In this document: positions 16,473 to 23,507 of the stretch, piece by piece
How positions within the stretch are numbered: position 1 is the stretch's first letter
Layout: every line of letters starts with the position of its first letter
Source: a virus
Length of the DNA: 33,785 bases
Strand: one strand, 5' to 3'
Virus record (IMG/VR): IMGVR_UViG_3300048597_000627
Span: 1-33,785 of that record
Program-made: the position numbers and the translations under genes
Notes under the pieces: model-generated
Database searches by the model: none
What the model was told of the DNA's origin: nothing
Seen by the model: only the letters and a program-made list of their open reading frames with translations

Positions 16473-16912
16473 TCACGCCAGGATGATGGAGAGCCAGAGG
16501 TCGAGCTTGCGCGGGGTCAACCGTTCAAGATCGGTGAGGGAGACCCCGTTTCGGACGGCGGCGCGGACTTTTGCGGCGAGGTCTTCCGCCCGCGCTCGAA
16601 AAAATCCACCAGCACCTCTTCGATCAGCAGGCCGAGGCGCAGATCGCCCTGCCGGCCGATCATGTCGGCGTCGTGGTCTGTCACCAGCAGGCGGAACCAT
16701 GTCAGCAGGCAGGCCCGGTCGACGACACGCATGACCGCGCCCTTGTCGACCAGCCAGGTGACCGGGTCGCCATGCTCCAGAACCTCCATGACCGTCGGCG
16801 ACCGGAAGGTCGCGAACGGCATGGGCTTGTCATGGAACAGGATGGGCGCGGCGAAATGCAGCCGGACCTTGTCGTCTGGCAGATGCTCGATCCTTGGCAG
16901 ATCAGCGCTCAC
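16473..16912 (-). CDS. Tail assembly chaperone, -1 frameshift long form (gp41-42 / G-GT-like)
   Basis: A -1 slip on T TTT TTC after codon 105 would replace the Ser/Pro tail of the short form with 41 residues (RARAEDLAAKV...LTDLERLTPRKLDLWLSIILA), giving a 146-aa protein. The -1 frame has protein-like composition and no good start of its own: upstream of the site it is Arg/Pro-rich. In lambda and Mu-like tails the ratio of short to long chaperone matters for tail assembly, and the long tail binds sheath/tube or tape measure proteins. The stop is 4 nt before the tape measure ATG. Frameshifting is inferred from sequence; efficiency is unknown. Confidence 0.8.
16517..16912 (-). CDS. Tail assembly chaperone, short form (Mu gp41-like)
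   Basis: A 131-aa protein beginning with an ATGA overlap of the tube stop. Its place between tube and tape measure is that of lambda G / Mu gp41 chaperones, which coat the tape measure during tail assembly and are absent from virions. The N-terminal half has beta strands (DKVRLHFAAPILFHDKPM, VMEVLEHGDPVTW), then helices (VVDRACLLTWFRLLVTD). After residue 105 the frame encodes a Ser/Pro-rich 26-residue tail. The functional C-terminal extension instead lies in the -1 frame (see the frameshift product). Confidence 0.85.
   Translation of the reverse strand: MSADLPRIEHLPDDKVRLHFAAPILFHDKPMPFATFRSPTVMEVLEHGDPVTWLVDKGAVMRVVDRACLLTWFRLLVTDHDADMIGRQGDLRLGLLIEEVLVDFFERGRKTSPQKSAPPSETGSPSPILNG
16598..16604 (-). 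other. Programmed -1 ribosomal frameshift slippery heptamer
   Basis: On the minus strand the heptamer is T TTT TTC in the chaperone reading frame (codons GAT TTT TTC GAG). It is a canonical X XXY YYZ slip site: both tRNA-Phe re-pair with TTT after a -1 move. It lies exactly where the downstream -1 frame takes over. The GC-rich sequence downstream could form a stimulatory stem, which I did not resolve. Confidence 0.8.
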
Positions 16913-17292
16913 CGGCGGGTTTCCAGAAAACCTTCAGCCTGCAGCGTCACGCCGGTGACCTCGCCGGTCATGTCGTCAACGCTCGGGCGGCCGAGGAAGG
17001 ACGCGCCGGAGAAGGTGCGGTCGACCTTCTCGGTATCATACATCACCGTGACGGTGACACCGGACAGCTCCATCAGCGCGTCGATGCCGATCTCGGCACC
17101 GGAAAGCTGGCGGTTGGAATACGAGAAGGAAGCCTCGTAACCCTCGAACCGCGCCGAGCGGTCGAGCGTGCCGTCGGTGTTCGCCACCTTTTCATAGGTC
17201 ATGCGGCCCGGCATGTGCGAGACGCTGCCGCGCAGCGAGAGATTGCGGCCATCGGGCAGCCGCAGTTTGATCAGTCCGCCGAAATCGGCCAT
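16909..17292 (-). CDS. Tail tube protein (Mu gpM-like)
   Basis: A 127-aa beta-rich protein right after the sheath gene, as gpM follows gpL in Mu. Segments such as MPGRMTYEKVANTDGT, FEGYEASFSYSN and the ending TGVTLQAEGFLETRR fit the tube family. The tube is the inner channel for DNA. An AGGAG Shine-Dalgarno at 17302-17306, 9 nt before the ATG, fits an abundant structural protein. The 88-bp space after the sheath stop is the longest gap in the tail operon and may let tube expression be set separately. Confidence 0.9.
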   Translation of the reverse strand: MADFGGLIKLRLPDGRNLSLRGSVSHMPGRMTYEKVANTDGTLDRSARFEGYEASFSYSNRQLSGAEIGIDALMELSGVTVTVMYDTEKVDRTFSGASFLGRPSVDDMTGEVTGVTLQAEGFLETRR

Positions 17293-17380
17293 GGCGTGGT
17301 GCTCCTGCTAAAAGCGCGATGCCGCAGGTGCACGGGGCCCGCGCGGCGAAAGGGTGAGAGGCGGTGAGATTCGCGGGCCG

Positions 17381-18883
17381 TTACGCCCGCGGATACTGCG
17401 CGTAGATGCGGGCCGAGGCGGCGAGGATGTCGAGCGGGTTCACCCGGTCGAGATCCATGCCGATGTTGACCCGGGCCGGGTTGGAGGCGTCGCGGACAAC
17501 CTCGATGCGGCGGGCAAACTCCCCCGTGTTCTCGAACAGGCCGCGCGAGACCAGATCGCCATAAAGCGCGATGCAGTCCGACTTGATGTCGGCCACCGTC
17601 GAGATCGTCGGGATGTTCGAGGGGTTGGCGTCGGCAATTGCCTTGTTGGAATGGCGGAAGCCGAGGCCGGCGCGCATGTAGCGCAGGCCATGGATCACCT
17701 GCGCAATTGCCTGGATGTCGCGGAAGGCCGTGTCGGGCTGGCCCTGCGCGTTGAGGCGCTGCATGGTGACGGCCTTGTTAACCGTGACGCGGCCATCAGC
17801 CGAGACCGCCCAGGTGCTCATGCCATTGACATTGAGCGAGTTGCGGGTGGCGTAGTTCGGCCAGACAGCGCGGTCGCGCGGCGGGCGCACGCCCTCAATG
17901 GCGAGATCAGACTGGTTGCGGGCAGCGTTGCCGTTGGTGTCGTCGGTCAGCCATGGCAAGATGCGGCCGACATAGCCGGCCAGCCATTCCCAGCTCGGCG
18001 TCGGCGAGGCGGTGCGCGCCAGAGCCGACAGGTGCCGGTCATTGTAGGTCTGGCCGTAGCTGACCTGAGCGGCAGTGTTGCCGGTGTTGACGGTGAAGTA
18101 GTGGCCATAAAACTGCTGGTTCCATGCCCAGCGGCCGGACACATCCGAGAAAGCAGCGATGGCCGAGGCCATGTTGGTGGCATCGCCGAAGGGCGAGACG
18201 ATCCAGTCGAAGGGCAGCTCGCCAAGTGCAGCCAGAGCGGCGGTGATGGTCGGCGCGCCGGTGGGCGGCACGGTGTTGGTGATGGTGAGCACCGCACCGG
18301 CGAAGATGTTGCCGGCGATGGCGGGGTCCGCGAAGATTTCCAGCTCGGACATGATCGCGCCGGGATGGCGGGCGGTGAGCGTGACCACGGCAGCGGCAGC
18401 GCTCGCCGTGACCGGCAGATAGGCCAGCGTGAGCGGGTCGACGAAAGCGTTGATCGCGGCGGCAAGGCCGGTCGCGGTCTGCGCGGCGGTTTCGGAGGCA
18501 GCCTTCGAGTAGGGAATGCGACGGCCGGCAATCTCGAGCACGCCATCGCCAGCAGCAGCCGGCAGCGAGCCGACCGTGACAGTCCAGGCACCGGCATTGC
18601 CAGAAACCGGGATCGAAACCACGTAGAGCTGCGCGGCGGGCGCATTCATCCGGGCCACGCGGAACGACTCATAACCGAGCGACCCGAGGCCGAAGAAGGT
18701 TGCGGCTTCCTGCACGGTCGAGCAAGGCGTCAGCACGTTGTCGGCCAAAGTGCCGGCGGCGGCCTTCAGCCCGACGATCACGCCGATCGACTGGCTTTCG
18801 AACTGGCCGCCGCTCTTGACCTCGAAGAAGGTGCCGGGCGCGACAAGCCCCGCGCCGGGAATGAAATCGAACAGAACGCCCAT
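17381..18883 (-). CDS. Contractile tail sheath protein (Mu gpL-like)
   Basis: A 500-aa sheath protein that forms the outer contractile cylinder. Support comes from its size, its place between DUF2635 and tube genes, and typical segments: DFIPGAGLVAPGTFFEV at the start, an inserted variable beta domain (about 110-200), GAPTITAALAALGELPFDWIVSP in the core, and a C-terminal domain ending NPLDILAASARIYAQYPRA. In contractile tails the C-terminal domain and the N/C arms weave subunits together. A strong Shine-Dalgarno (GGGAG, 8 nt spacing) predicts high expression. Presence of a sheath establishes myovirus morphology. Confidence 0.93.
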   Translation of the reverse strand: MGVLFDFIPGAGLVAPGTFFEVKSGGQFESQSIGVIVGLKAAAGTLADNVLTPCSTVQEAATFFGLGSLGYESFRVARMNAPAAQLYVVSIPVSGNAGAWTVTVGSLPAAAGDGVLEIAGRRIPYSKAASETAAQTATGLAAAINAFVDPLTLAYLPVTASAAAAVVTLTARHPGAIMSELEIFADPAIAGNIFAGAVLTITNTVPPTGAPTITAALAALGELPFDWIVSPFGDATNMASAIAAFSDVSGRWAWNQQFYGHYFTVNTGNTAAQVSYGQTYNDRHLSALARTASPTPSWEWLAGYVGRILPWLTDDTNGNAARNQSDLAIEGVRPPRDRAVWPNYATRNSLNVNGMSTWAVSADGRVTVNKAVTMQRLNAQGQPDTAFRDIQAIAQVIHGLRYMRAGLGFRHSNKAIADANPSNIPTISTVADIKSDCIALYGDLVSRGLFENTGEFARRIEVVRDASNPARVNIGMDLDRVNPLDILAASARIYAQYPRA

Positions 18884-18886
18884 GGA

Positions 18887-19099
18887 TCAGGCTCCCTTTG
18901 TGGTGGCGGCGCGATCGCCGGCGGTTGGTTTCGGAGGTTCAGGCGGCGCGATCACGACGCTGCCGTCGGCCAGGCACTGGGCCCAGAACATATCGACGGC
19001 GGAGACCGTGAACGGGACGGACGGCGCGAAAACGCCGGGCTGTCCCGGCATGGGCAGACGCGAGGCCGGATCAGCGAGGCAGACGGTGAGCGTGGTCAT
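18887..19099 (-). CDS. DUF2635 family protein (Mu gp38-like)
   Basis: A 70-aa protein of the small family that precedes the Mu-type sheath gene: TVCLADPASRLPMPGQPGVF, then VSAVDMFWAQCLADGSVV and a Pro-rich tail. The pattern R-x-P-xP-G...W-x-R/Q-x-L-x-DG-x-V is typical of DUF2635. Function is not established. The constant place next to the sheath suggests a role in tail assembly. Its last codons contain the Shine-Dalgarno of the sheath gene (GGGAG at 18892-18896). Confidence 0.8.
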   Translation of the reverse strand: MTTLTVCLADPASRLPMPGQPGVFAPSVPFTVSAVDMFWAQCLADGSVVIAPPEPPKPTAGDRAATTKGA

Positions 19100-19105
19100 G
19101 GAGCC

Positions 19106-19885
19106 TCAAGGTGCAGTGTCGATGGAACCGCCGACATCGCCCAGCGGGCGCGGGGCGGCGGCGGGATCGCGCGGTGGGGTGGCTTCGCCCGGCACACGCG
19201 CGAGGCGGGTGGCGAAACGCAGCTCCTGCAGCGCGACAAAGGCATCGGGCGCCGAGACGGCGGCGGCGACGGTGTCGGCAATCGTGCGGCCGTAGGTTCC
19301 GGGCGGGAGCGCCTCGGCCACGGAACGGAAGGGCTCGGGCAAGGCGGCCAGCCCGTCGCCGATTTCCGGCCAGGGCAGGCAGCGCCTGACGCGGCAGGTG
19401 TATTCGATGCGGGCGGCCGAAAGGCGCACGCCGCTGTCAGCATCCTGCCAGCCACGGCGGTCGACCTTGTTGACCGCAACCAGAACATGCCGGAGCGGGC
19501 CTTCCATGCGGGCGTGGGTAAGCGCCTGCCGGATCTGCTCCGAAATCAGATCGAGCATCGCCTCGGCAATCTGGTCGGACGCCGCTGCCGGCTCGATCCT
19601 GAGACCGTCATCGCCGGAGATGGCAACCGGGACCATGACCTCGAAGACCAGCGCCACGGTTTCGTCGCCGTCGAGGATGTCAGGCTCGGAGCCGATGCGC
19701 TCGACCTCCGCCGAATCGGTGAACACCAGAATGATCGGCAGCGACGAAGCGGGGTCGGTCGCGGCTTGCGCCGGGATGTCGCTTTCATAGACGCGGTGCT
19801 GCGCCGAGGTTGGCCAGCGCGCGGGCGAGCCCGCTGTCAGCGCAGCCACGGCAGAGAGGCGCAAGGCGAGCTGTGACAGGCTCAT
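19106..19885 (-). CDS. Putative tail terminator-position protein
   Basis: A 259-aa protein with no sure family. The layout fits a tail terminator (lambda U / Mu gp37 position): an N-terminal helix (LSQLALRLSAVAAL), beta strands with SLPIILVFTDSAEVE, VALVFEVMVP and a helix DQIAEAMLDLISEQIRQAL, then ARIEYTCRV near 165-173. The last 40 residues are Pro/Gly-rich. It lies directly before DUF2635 and the sheath, the same order as in Mu. A terminator would cap the tube and sheath and join them to the head. It is longer than usual terminators (about 130-190 aa). Confidence 0.6.
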   Translation of the reverse strand: MSLSQLALRLSAVAALTAGSPARWPTSAQHRVYESDIPAQAATDPASSLPIILVFTDSAEVERIGSEPDILDGDETVALVFEVMVPVAISGDDGLRIEPAAASDQIAEAMLDLISEQIRQALTHARMEGPLRHVLVAVNKVDRRGWQDADSGVRLSAARIEYTCRVRRCLPWPEIGDGLAALPEPFRSVAEALPPGTYGRTIADTVAAAVSAPDAFVALQELRFATRLARVPGEATPPRDPAAAPRPLGDVGGSIDTAP

Positions 19886-20292
19886 GATGCCTTGATCCGG
19901 TTGAGGGTGAGGCGCAGGCCGGCCCCGCCGTCGGGCATCACCTCGGCGATGCGATAGCGGGCGGTTTCGCCGTCATAGGTCAGTTCGTCATTCTTGCGCG
20001 GGCGCCAGGCCAGATGGGCAACCTTGAGCGTGGCGATGTGGTTCACGGCATTGACGCCGGCGCGAAACGCCCCGGAGGAGCGGCCCATGCCGTTGTCGCC
20101 GGTCTCGACCGATCCGGTCCATTCCGAGCGGATGACAGCCAGGCCGGGCAGAACCGGGCGGGCCGGATCGGCCTGCGGTTCGGCGTTCGGCGCGGCGGCC
20201 ATGGGCCAGAGCGTGCAGCCATCCACCTCGCCGAAGAACGAGGACGCCACATCGAGCGTCAGCGCATCGAGAGCGGCGAAAGCGGAGGTCAT
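19882..20292 (-). CDS. gpFII-like head-tail joining protein
   Basis: A 136-aa protein whose C-terminal half (KNDELTYDGETARYRIAEV then PDGGAGLRLTLNR) matches the pattern of lambda FII, where RRGDTLTIGEENFWVDRVSPDDGG occurs at the same place. FII sits on the connector and provides the surface the tail binds. The N-terminal half, with FFGEVDGCTLWP, is longer than in lambda. The stop overlaps the next gene by ATGA. The match is by pattern only, so a related neck protein remains possible. Confidence 0.65.
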   Translation of the reverse strand: MTSAFAALDALTLDVASSFFGEVDGCTLWPMAAAPNAEPQADPARPVLPGLAVIRSEWTGSVETGDNGMGRSSGAFRAGVNAVNHIATLKVAHLAWRPRKNDELTYDGETARYRIAEVMPDGGAGLRLTLNRIKAS

Positions 20293-20305
20293 GCGGCGGA
20301 CGCTT

Positions 20306-20902
20306 TCAGGCGTGCCCCGCGATGATCGCGGTCAGCTCGCGGATGAGGTTGGCAGGCAGGCGCGCGCTGGCGTTGACCATCCACATGCGCTGCGCGCCGG
20401 GCTGGATCATGCCTTCGGGGAGGCCGGGACCGTTTTTCTGGCCGAAGCCCCAGCGGCCCTCGCCGAACCGCTGCCAGACCTTGTGCGACAGGCCAGACCG
20501 CTTGCGGCGGGGGAACTTGCCAGAGAGATAAAATGAGCGCTCGATGATCCGGCGCCCGCCCAGCCAGTTGATCGACACACCTTTCGGGGTCTCGCGCGGC
20601 TGATAGTAGATCGCGTTGAGCCCGTTGCCGAAGCCGACAACAGAATAGGCCAGGTTGGTCGCATGAGCCCGGCGCGTTGATGTCCAGCGGCTGACAGCAT
20701 CGCCCAACGGCGCTTTTGCGTAAGGATGCGATTTCAGCCCAAGGATAGCCCGGACCGATCGCAGATAGGCCGTTCGCGTCGGCCCACCAGCGCGGTTAAG
20801 AGCGCGGGCAATGCCCTTGTTGGCGCGGGGGCCAGCAGCGGCAATCAGCTGTGCGGTGATCTTCTCGGTCAGAACGCGGGTTTCAATCGAGATGGTCGAC
20901 AC
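20306..20902 (-). CDS. Minor tail protein Z-like tail completion protein
   Basis: The 198-aa protein matches the pattern of lambda gpZ-type proteins: NKGIARALNRAGGPTRTAYLRSVR (about 28-51) is the characteristic N-terminal signature, followed by beta strands and a basic KFPRRKRSG segment. In lambda, Z finishes the head-proximal tail end so that tails can join heads. Here it is beside the gpFII-like joiner and the terminator-position gene, which fits. That lambda-like completion proteins serve a Mu-like contractile tail is a sign of modular exchange. Confidence 0.8.
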   Translation of the reverse strand: MSTISIETRVLTEKITAQLIAAAGPRANKGIARALNRAGGPTRTAYLRSVRAILGLKSHPYAKAPLGDAVSRWTSTRRAHATNLAYSVVGFGNGLNAIYYQPRETPKGVSINWLGGRRIIERSFYLSGKFPRRKRSGLSHKVWQRFGEGRWGFGQKNGPGLPEGMIQPGAQRMWMVNASARLPANLIRELTAIIAGHA

Positions 20903-20911
20903 GCGAGAGTC

Positions 20912-21103
20912 CTATCGACCGATGCGCGCCAGCGTGGCGGCGGCGGCCGAAGCGGCGCGGGAGGCGACAGACACCGCATCCCGCGCCAGCGAGGGCGCGA
21001 CCGAAGCCAGCGCCGCCAGAGCCGGCGCGATCTGGCCTGCCCGCACATGGACGAGCGAGGCCGAGATCATGCCGGAGCGGGCAGCGCAGCCGGAGCAGGG
21101 CAT
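20912..21103 (-). CDS. Small Ala-rich protein of unknown function
   Basis: A 63-aa frame starting with MPCSGCAARSG and overlapping the upstream stop as TGATG, then ending 9 nt before the gpZ-like gene. It fills what would otherwise be a 200-bp gap in a gap-free operon, which is the main support. Two Cys (CxxC-like, residues 3-6) come first, then a long Ala/Ser-rich amphipathic helix. No family recognised. It may help head completion, judging only from place. Confidence 0.65.
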   Translation of the reverse strand: MPCSGCAARSGMISASLVHVRAGQIAPALAALASVAPSLARDAVSVASRAASAAAATLARIGR

Positions 21104-21432
21104 CAGATCTGCTGCAGGCGAACGAGGCCGACCGCAGACGGGTTGACCGCGACGGCAGCGGCGTGGCCGATCTTCTTGTTCGAGCCGACCGTGGTCGTGA
21201 CGTTGAAGGCGGTGTTGTCCCAATACAGGGCCGCGCCTTCGGTCCATGCCTGGGCAGAAACCTTGGCGTGCTCGATGACGCCCTCGACCTGACCCGTGAA
21301 GGTCACGCCGGCGGCAGCCGAAGAGATGGCCACGACGAACAGGTCGCCGATCAGATAGCCACGGCCGGCGACGACGCCACCGGCGGGAGCGGTCAGGGGA
21401 ATGCGATCCCCATCGCGGATGTAGGTCTTCAT
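21103..21432 (-). CDS. DUF2190 family capsid decoration/cement-like protein
   Basis: A 109-aa beta-rich protein of the DUF2190 type: N-terminal YIRDGDRIPLTAPAGG, then the GRGYLIGDLFVVA segment, an acidic middle, and the ending VNPSAVGLVRLQQI. These proteins are found right after the major capsid gene and are thought to coat and stabilise the shell. A GAGG Shine-Dalgarno lies about 9 nt before the ATG, in keeping with high expression of a shell component. Its stop overlaps the next start (TGATG). Confidence 0.85.
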   Translation of the reverse strand: MKTYIRDGDRIPLTAPAGGVVAGRGYLIGDLFVVAISSAAAGVTFTGQVEGVIEHAKVSAQAWTEGAALYWDNTAFNVTTTVGSNKKIGHAAAVAVNPSAVGLVRLQQI

Positions 21433-21524
21433 GGTGATGATCCTCGATTGATGAAAGCGGGAGCCGACCCTGCGGGTCTACGCCGCCGGCTGGTTGGCCG
21501 ACGGCGGAGTCGCCGGGAGCGTTA

Positions 21525-23507
21525 TCAGGCGCCGGGGTTGCGGTAAGCGGCGCGCCAGTCGATGCCGCCGCAGCCGAAGTCATGCTCGACCGAGAGCATG
21601 GTGCCCTGCGTGCCGAAGGGATCTTCGATGCGGATGCGCGGCGCGGTGTAGCCATTGAGCAGGCCCCAGCGGAAGTTCGAGCGCACGGATGGCTCGGTGT
21701 ACAGTTCCCATGCGTTACCGACGATCATCTGCGACACCACCGGGCGCAGCGACCGCATGGAGGCTGGCACGGCCGTGGCATTGGTGGCCGGGGTGATCGT
21801 GGTGAGGAACTGCTCGGCGTTGGTTTCCTGTGCGGGGCCAACCAGCAGGATGCGCGGCGCATTGAAGAGCAGCTCGTTGCCGGTCTCGCCGGCCTTGGCG
21901 GGCAGCGAGCGATAGGCACGCATGGCCGCACGGGCTGCGCCGATGTTGGCGACGTTGATGACCGTGCCGGAGGCGGCGAGGTTGCCGCGCGCCGTGGCGA
22001 ACATGGCCGCCGCGCCTTCAAGCAGGGTCGGGCCGGCGCCGGAGTTGGCAGCCTTCATGGCATAGAAGGTGCGCTCCTCGAACAGCGCCACGGACTGGCC
22101 ATAGGTGGCCAGCACGCGGGCGATGCCGCCCAGGCTGTCATTGACCATCAGCTGGCGAGAGATCGACAGGCCGATGGCATAGGGGATGACCGAAACCGTC
22201 TCCTTCTTTTCGCCGACCGAGCCGAACTGAATCTTGCCAGCCTCCGCGATGGGCTGAAGCAGCGGGAAGTCGCCGACCGTCACGGTGTCGTGCGGGCGGA
22301 AGTCGTTGAAGTCCTCGCGGACAGCAATCTCGCGATAGGTCTGCGGGGCGAGATCGTAGGACGCGCCGAGGCCGCGGTTGAGTGCGTTCTCGAGCAGGAT
22401 CGGGAAATCGCTCGTGGTGTGCAGGGCGCGCTGGATCAGATCCGACCGGCCCGCGAAGTTTTCCGGCACATGGCGCTCATTGAGACGCTCGGCGGCGAGC
22501 GAAACAAGGCTGCGGCCCATGAACGGGCGGGTCGATTCCGGCACGTCGCCGGCTGGCGCATTGGGCAGGAAGGCGCGGGACAGCGCGTCCTGCATGCCGA
22601 GGCGGCGGGTTTCGGTTTCGTCACGCTCGATCCGCACATGCGAAGCCGGTGCGTGGCGGGCGGTAAGCTGATCGAAGGCCGCAGCGCGGAACTGGTCGAG
22701 GCTCATGCCCTCATTGATGCCGCGCGCAACCAGATCGGCGGGCAGAGAGTGCTGCGAGCCGAGCGCGTGGATGCCGGCGGCGCGGGTGCGCTCGGCAGCG
22801 AAATCCGGAGCGGATGCGCTGGGGGATGGTGCAGCCGCGCGGGTTTCGACCGGCGCGGCAGTGGTGACGGGGGCAGTGATAGGGGTAGGAGCCGGCGATT
22901 CCGCCGACGGTGCATTGCGACGCATATCGTCGATCTCCTGTTGAGAGGCGGGAACCGCAGCGCGGACGCGGGCGGCAGGGTCGGCGGGAACCGAAACGAG
23001 GGAGACTTCGAGAAGCTCCCAGCGGTCGGCGCGCCAGACTTCGACTTCGTTCTCGACCTGAGACAGTGTCCAGGTGAGAACGCGATAACCCATGGAAACG
23101 CCGGGAACCTCGCCGCGCGCGACCATGGCCTCGGCGCTGCGGCCGGCCTCGGTGTCGGCGAAGGTGGCGCGGCCGACCAGAAGCCCGCCATCAAAGCGGA
23201 CATCAGAAATCGAGCCCAGAATGTCGCCGATGCTTTCCTGACGATGGCTGTCAAGCAGACGCACCTGACCGTCGGCGGCGCGGGCCAGATCGACTGCTTC
23301 CGGCGCGATGGCCAGCTCTTCGAAAATGCCCCAGCGGCGCACGCGGGCACCGGAGGACAACACAAGATCAACCGTGCGCGACGTGGCGTTGTAGCTGCCG
23401 GGGGCGAAGCGGACAGCCGCATCGCCGGTGCGGCGGTCGAGCGTGGAGCCCGGAACAAAGCCCTCGGGCGAGACGGCGGGCGCGGCGGAACGGGTGCGAA
23501 TGGTCAT
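21525..23507 (-). CDS. Prohead protease-major capsid protein fusion
   Basis: A single 660-aa polyprotein. Residues about 1-185 look like an HK97-type prohead protease, with a candidate catalytic His in LLDSHRQES (H88) and Ser in VPGVSMGYR (S138), then ELLEVSLVSVPADP (164-177), a family hallmark. Residues about 186-245 are a Pro/Ala/Thr-rich linker with some coiled-coil character. Residues about 250-660 are the major capsid protein, with typical shell features such as the ISRQLMVNDSLGG and FEERTFYAM segments. Fused protease-capsid genes are known in phages. Cleavage in the linker would free the mature shell protein, and the linker could act as a scaffold. No separate scaffold gene is seen. Confidence 0.9.
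   Translation of the reverse strand: MTIRTRSAAPAVSPEGFVPGSTLDRRTGDAAVRFAPGSYNATSRTVDLVLSSGARVRRWGIFEELAIAPEAVDLARAADGQVRLLDSHRQESIGDILGSISDVRFDGGLLVGRATFADTEAGRSAEAMVARGEVPGVSMGYRVLTWTLSQVENEVEVWRADRWELLEVSLVSVPADPAARVRAAVPASQQEIDDMRRNAPSAESPAPTPITAPVTTAAPVETRAAAPSPSASAPDFAAERTRAAGIHALGSQHSLPADLVARGINEGMSLDQFRAAAFDQLTARHAPASHVRIERDETETRRLGMQDALSRAFLPNAPAGDVPESTRPFMGRSLVSLAAERLNERHVPENFAGRSDLIQRALHTTSDFPILLENALNRGLGASYDLAPQTYREIAVREDFNDFRPHDTVTVGDFPLLQPIAEAGKIQFGSVGEKKETVSVIPYAIGLSISRQLMVNDSLGGIARVLATYGQSVALFEERTFYAMKAANSGAGPTLLEGAAAMFATARGNLAASGTVINVANIGAARAAMRAYRSLPAKAGETGNELLFNAPRILLVGPAQETNAEQFLTTITPATNATAVPASMRSLRPVVSQMIVGNAWELYTEPSVRSNFRWGLLNGYTAPRIRIEDPFGTQGTMLSVEHDFGCGGIDWRAAYRNPGA

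Noticed and set aside
17354-19876. An 840-codon plus-strand open frame across sheath, DUF2635 and terminator genes
   Set aside because: Antisense to clear minus-strand virion genes. It has Arg/Gly/His-rich composition and no family motif. Such long shadows are expected in high-GC DNA.
21433-21524. Terminator between capsid and DUF2190 genes
   Set aside because: CCGCCG/CGGCGG arms near 21482-21506 can pair, but no U-run follows on the minus strand and the operon must continue in the other direction through it.
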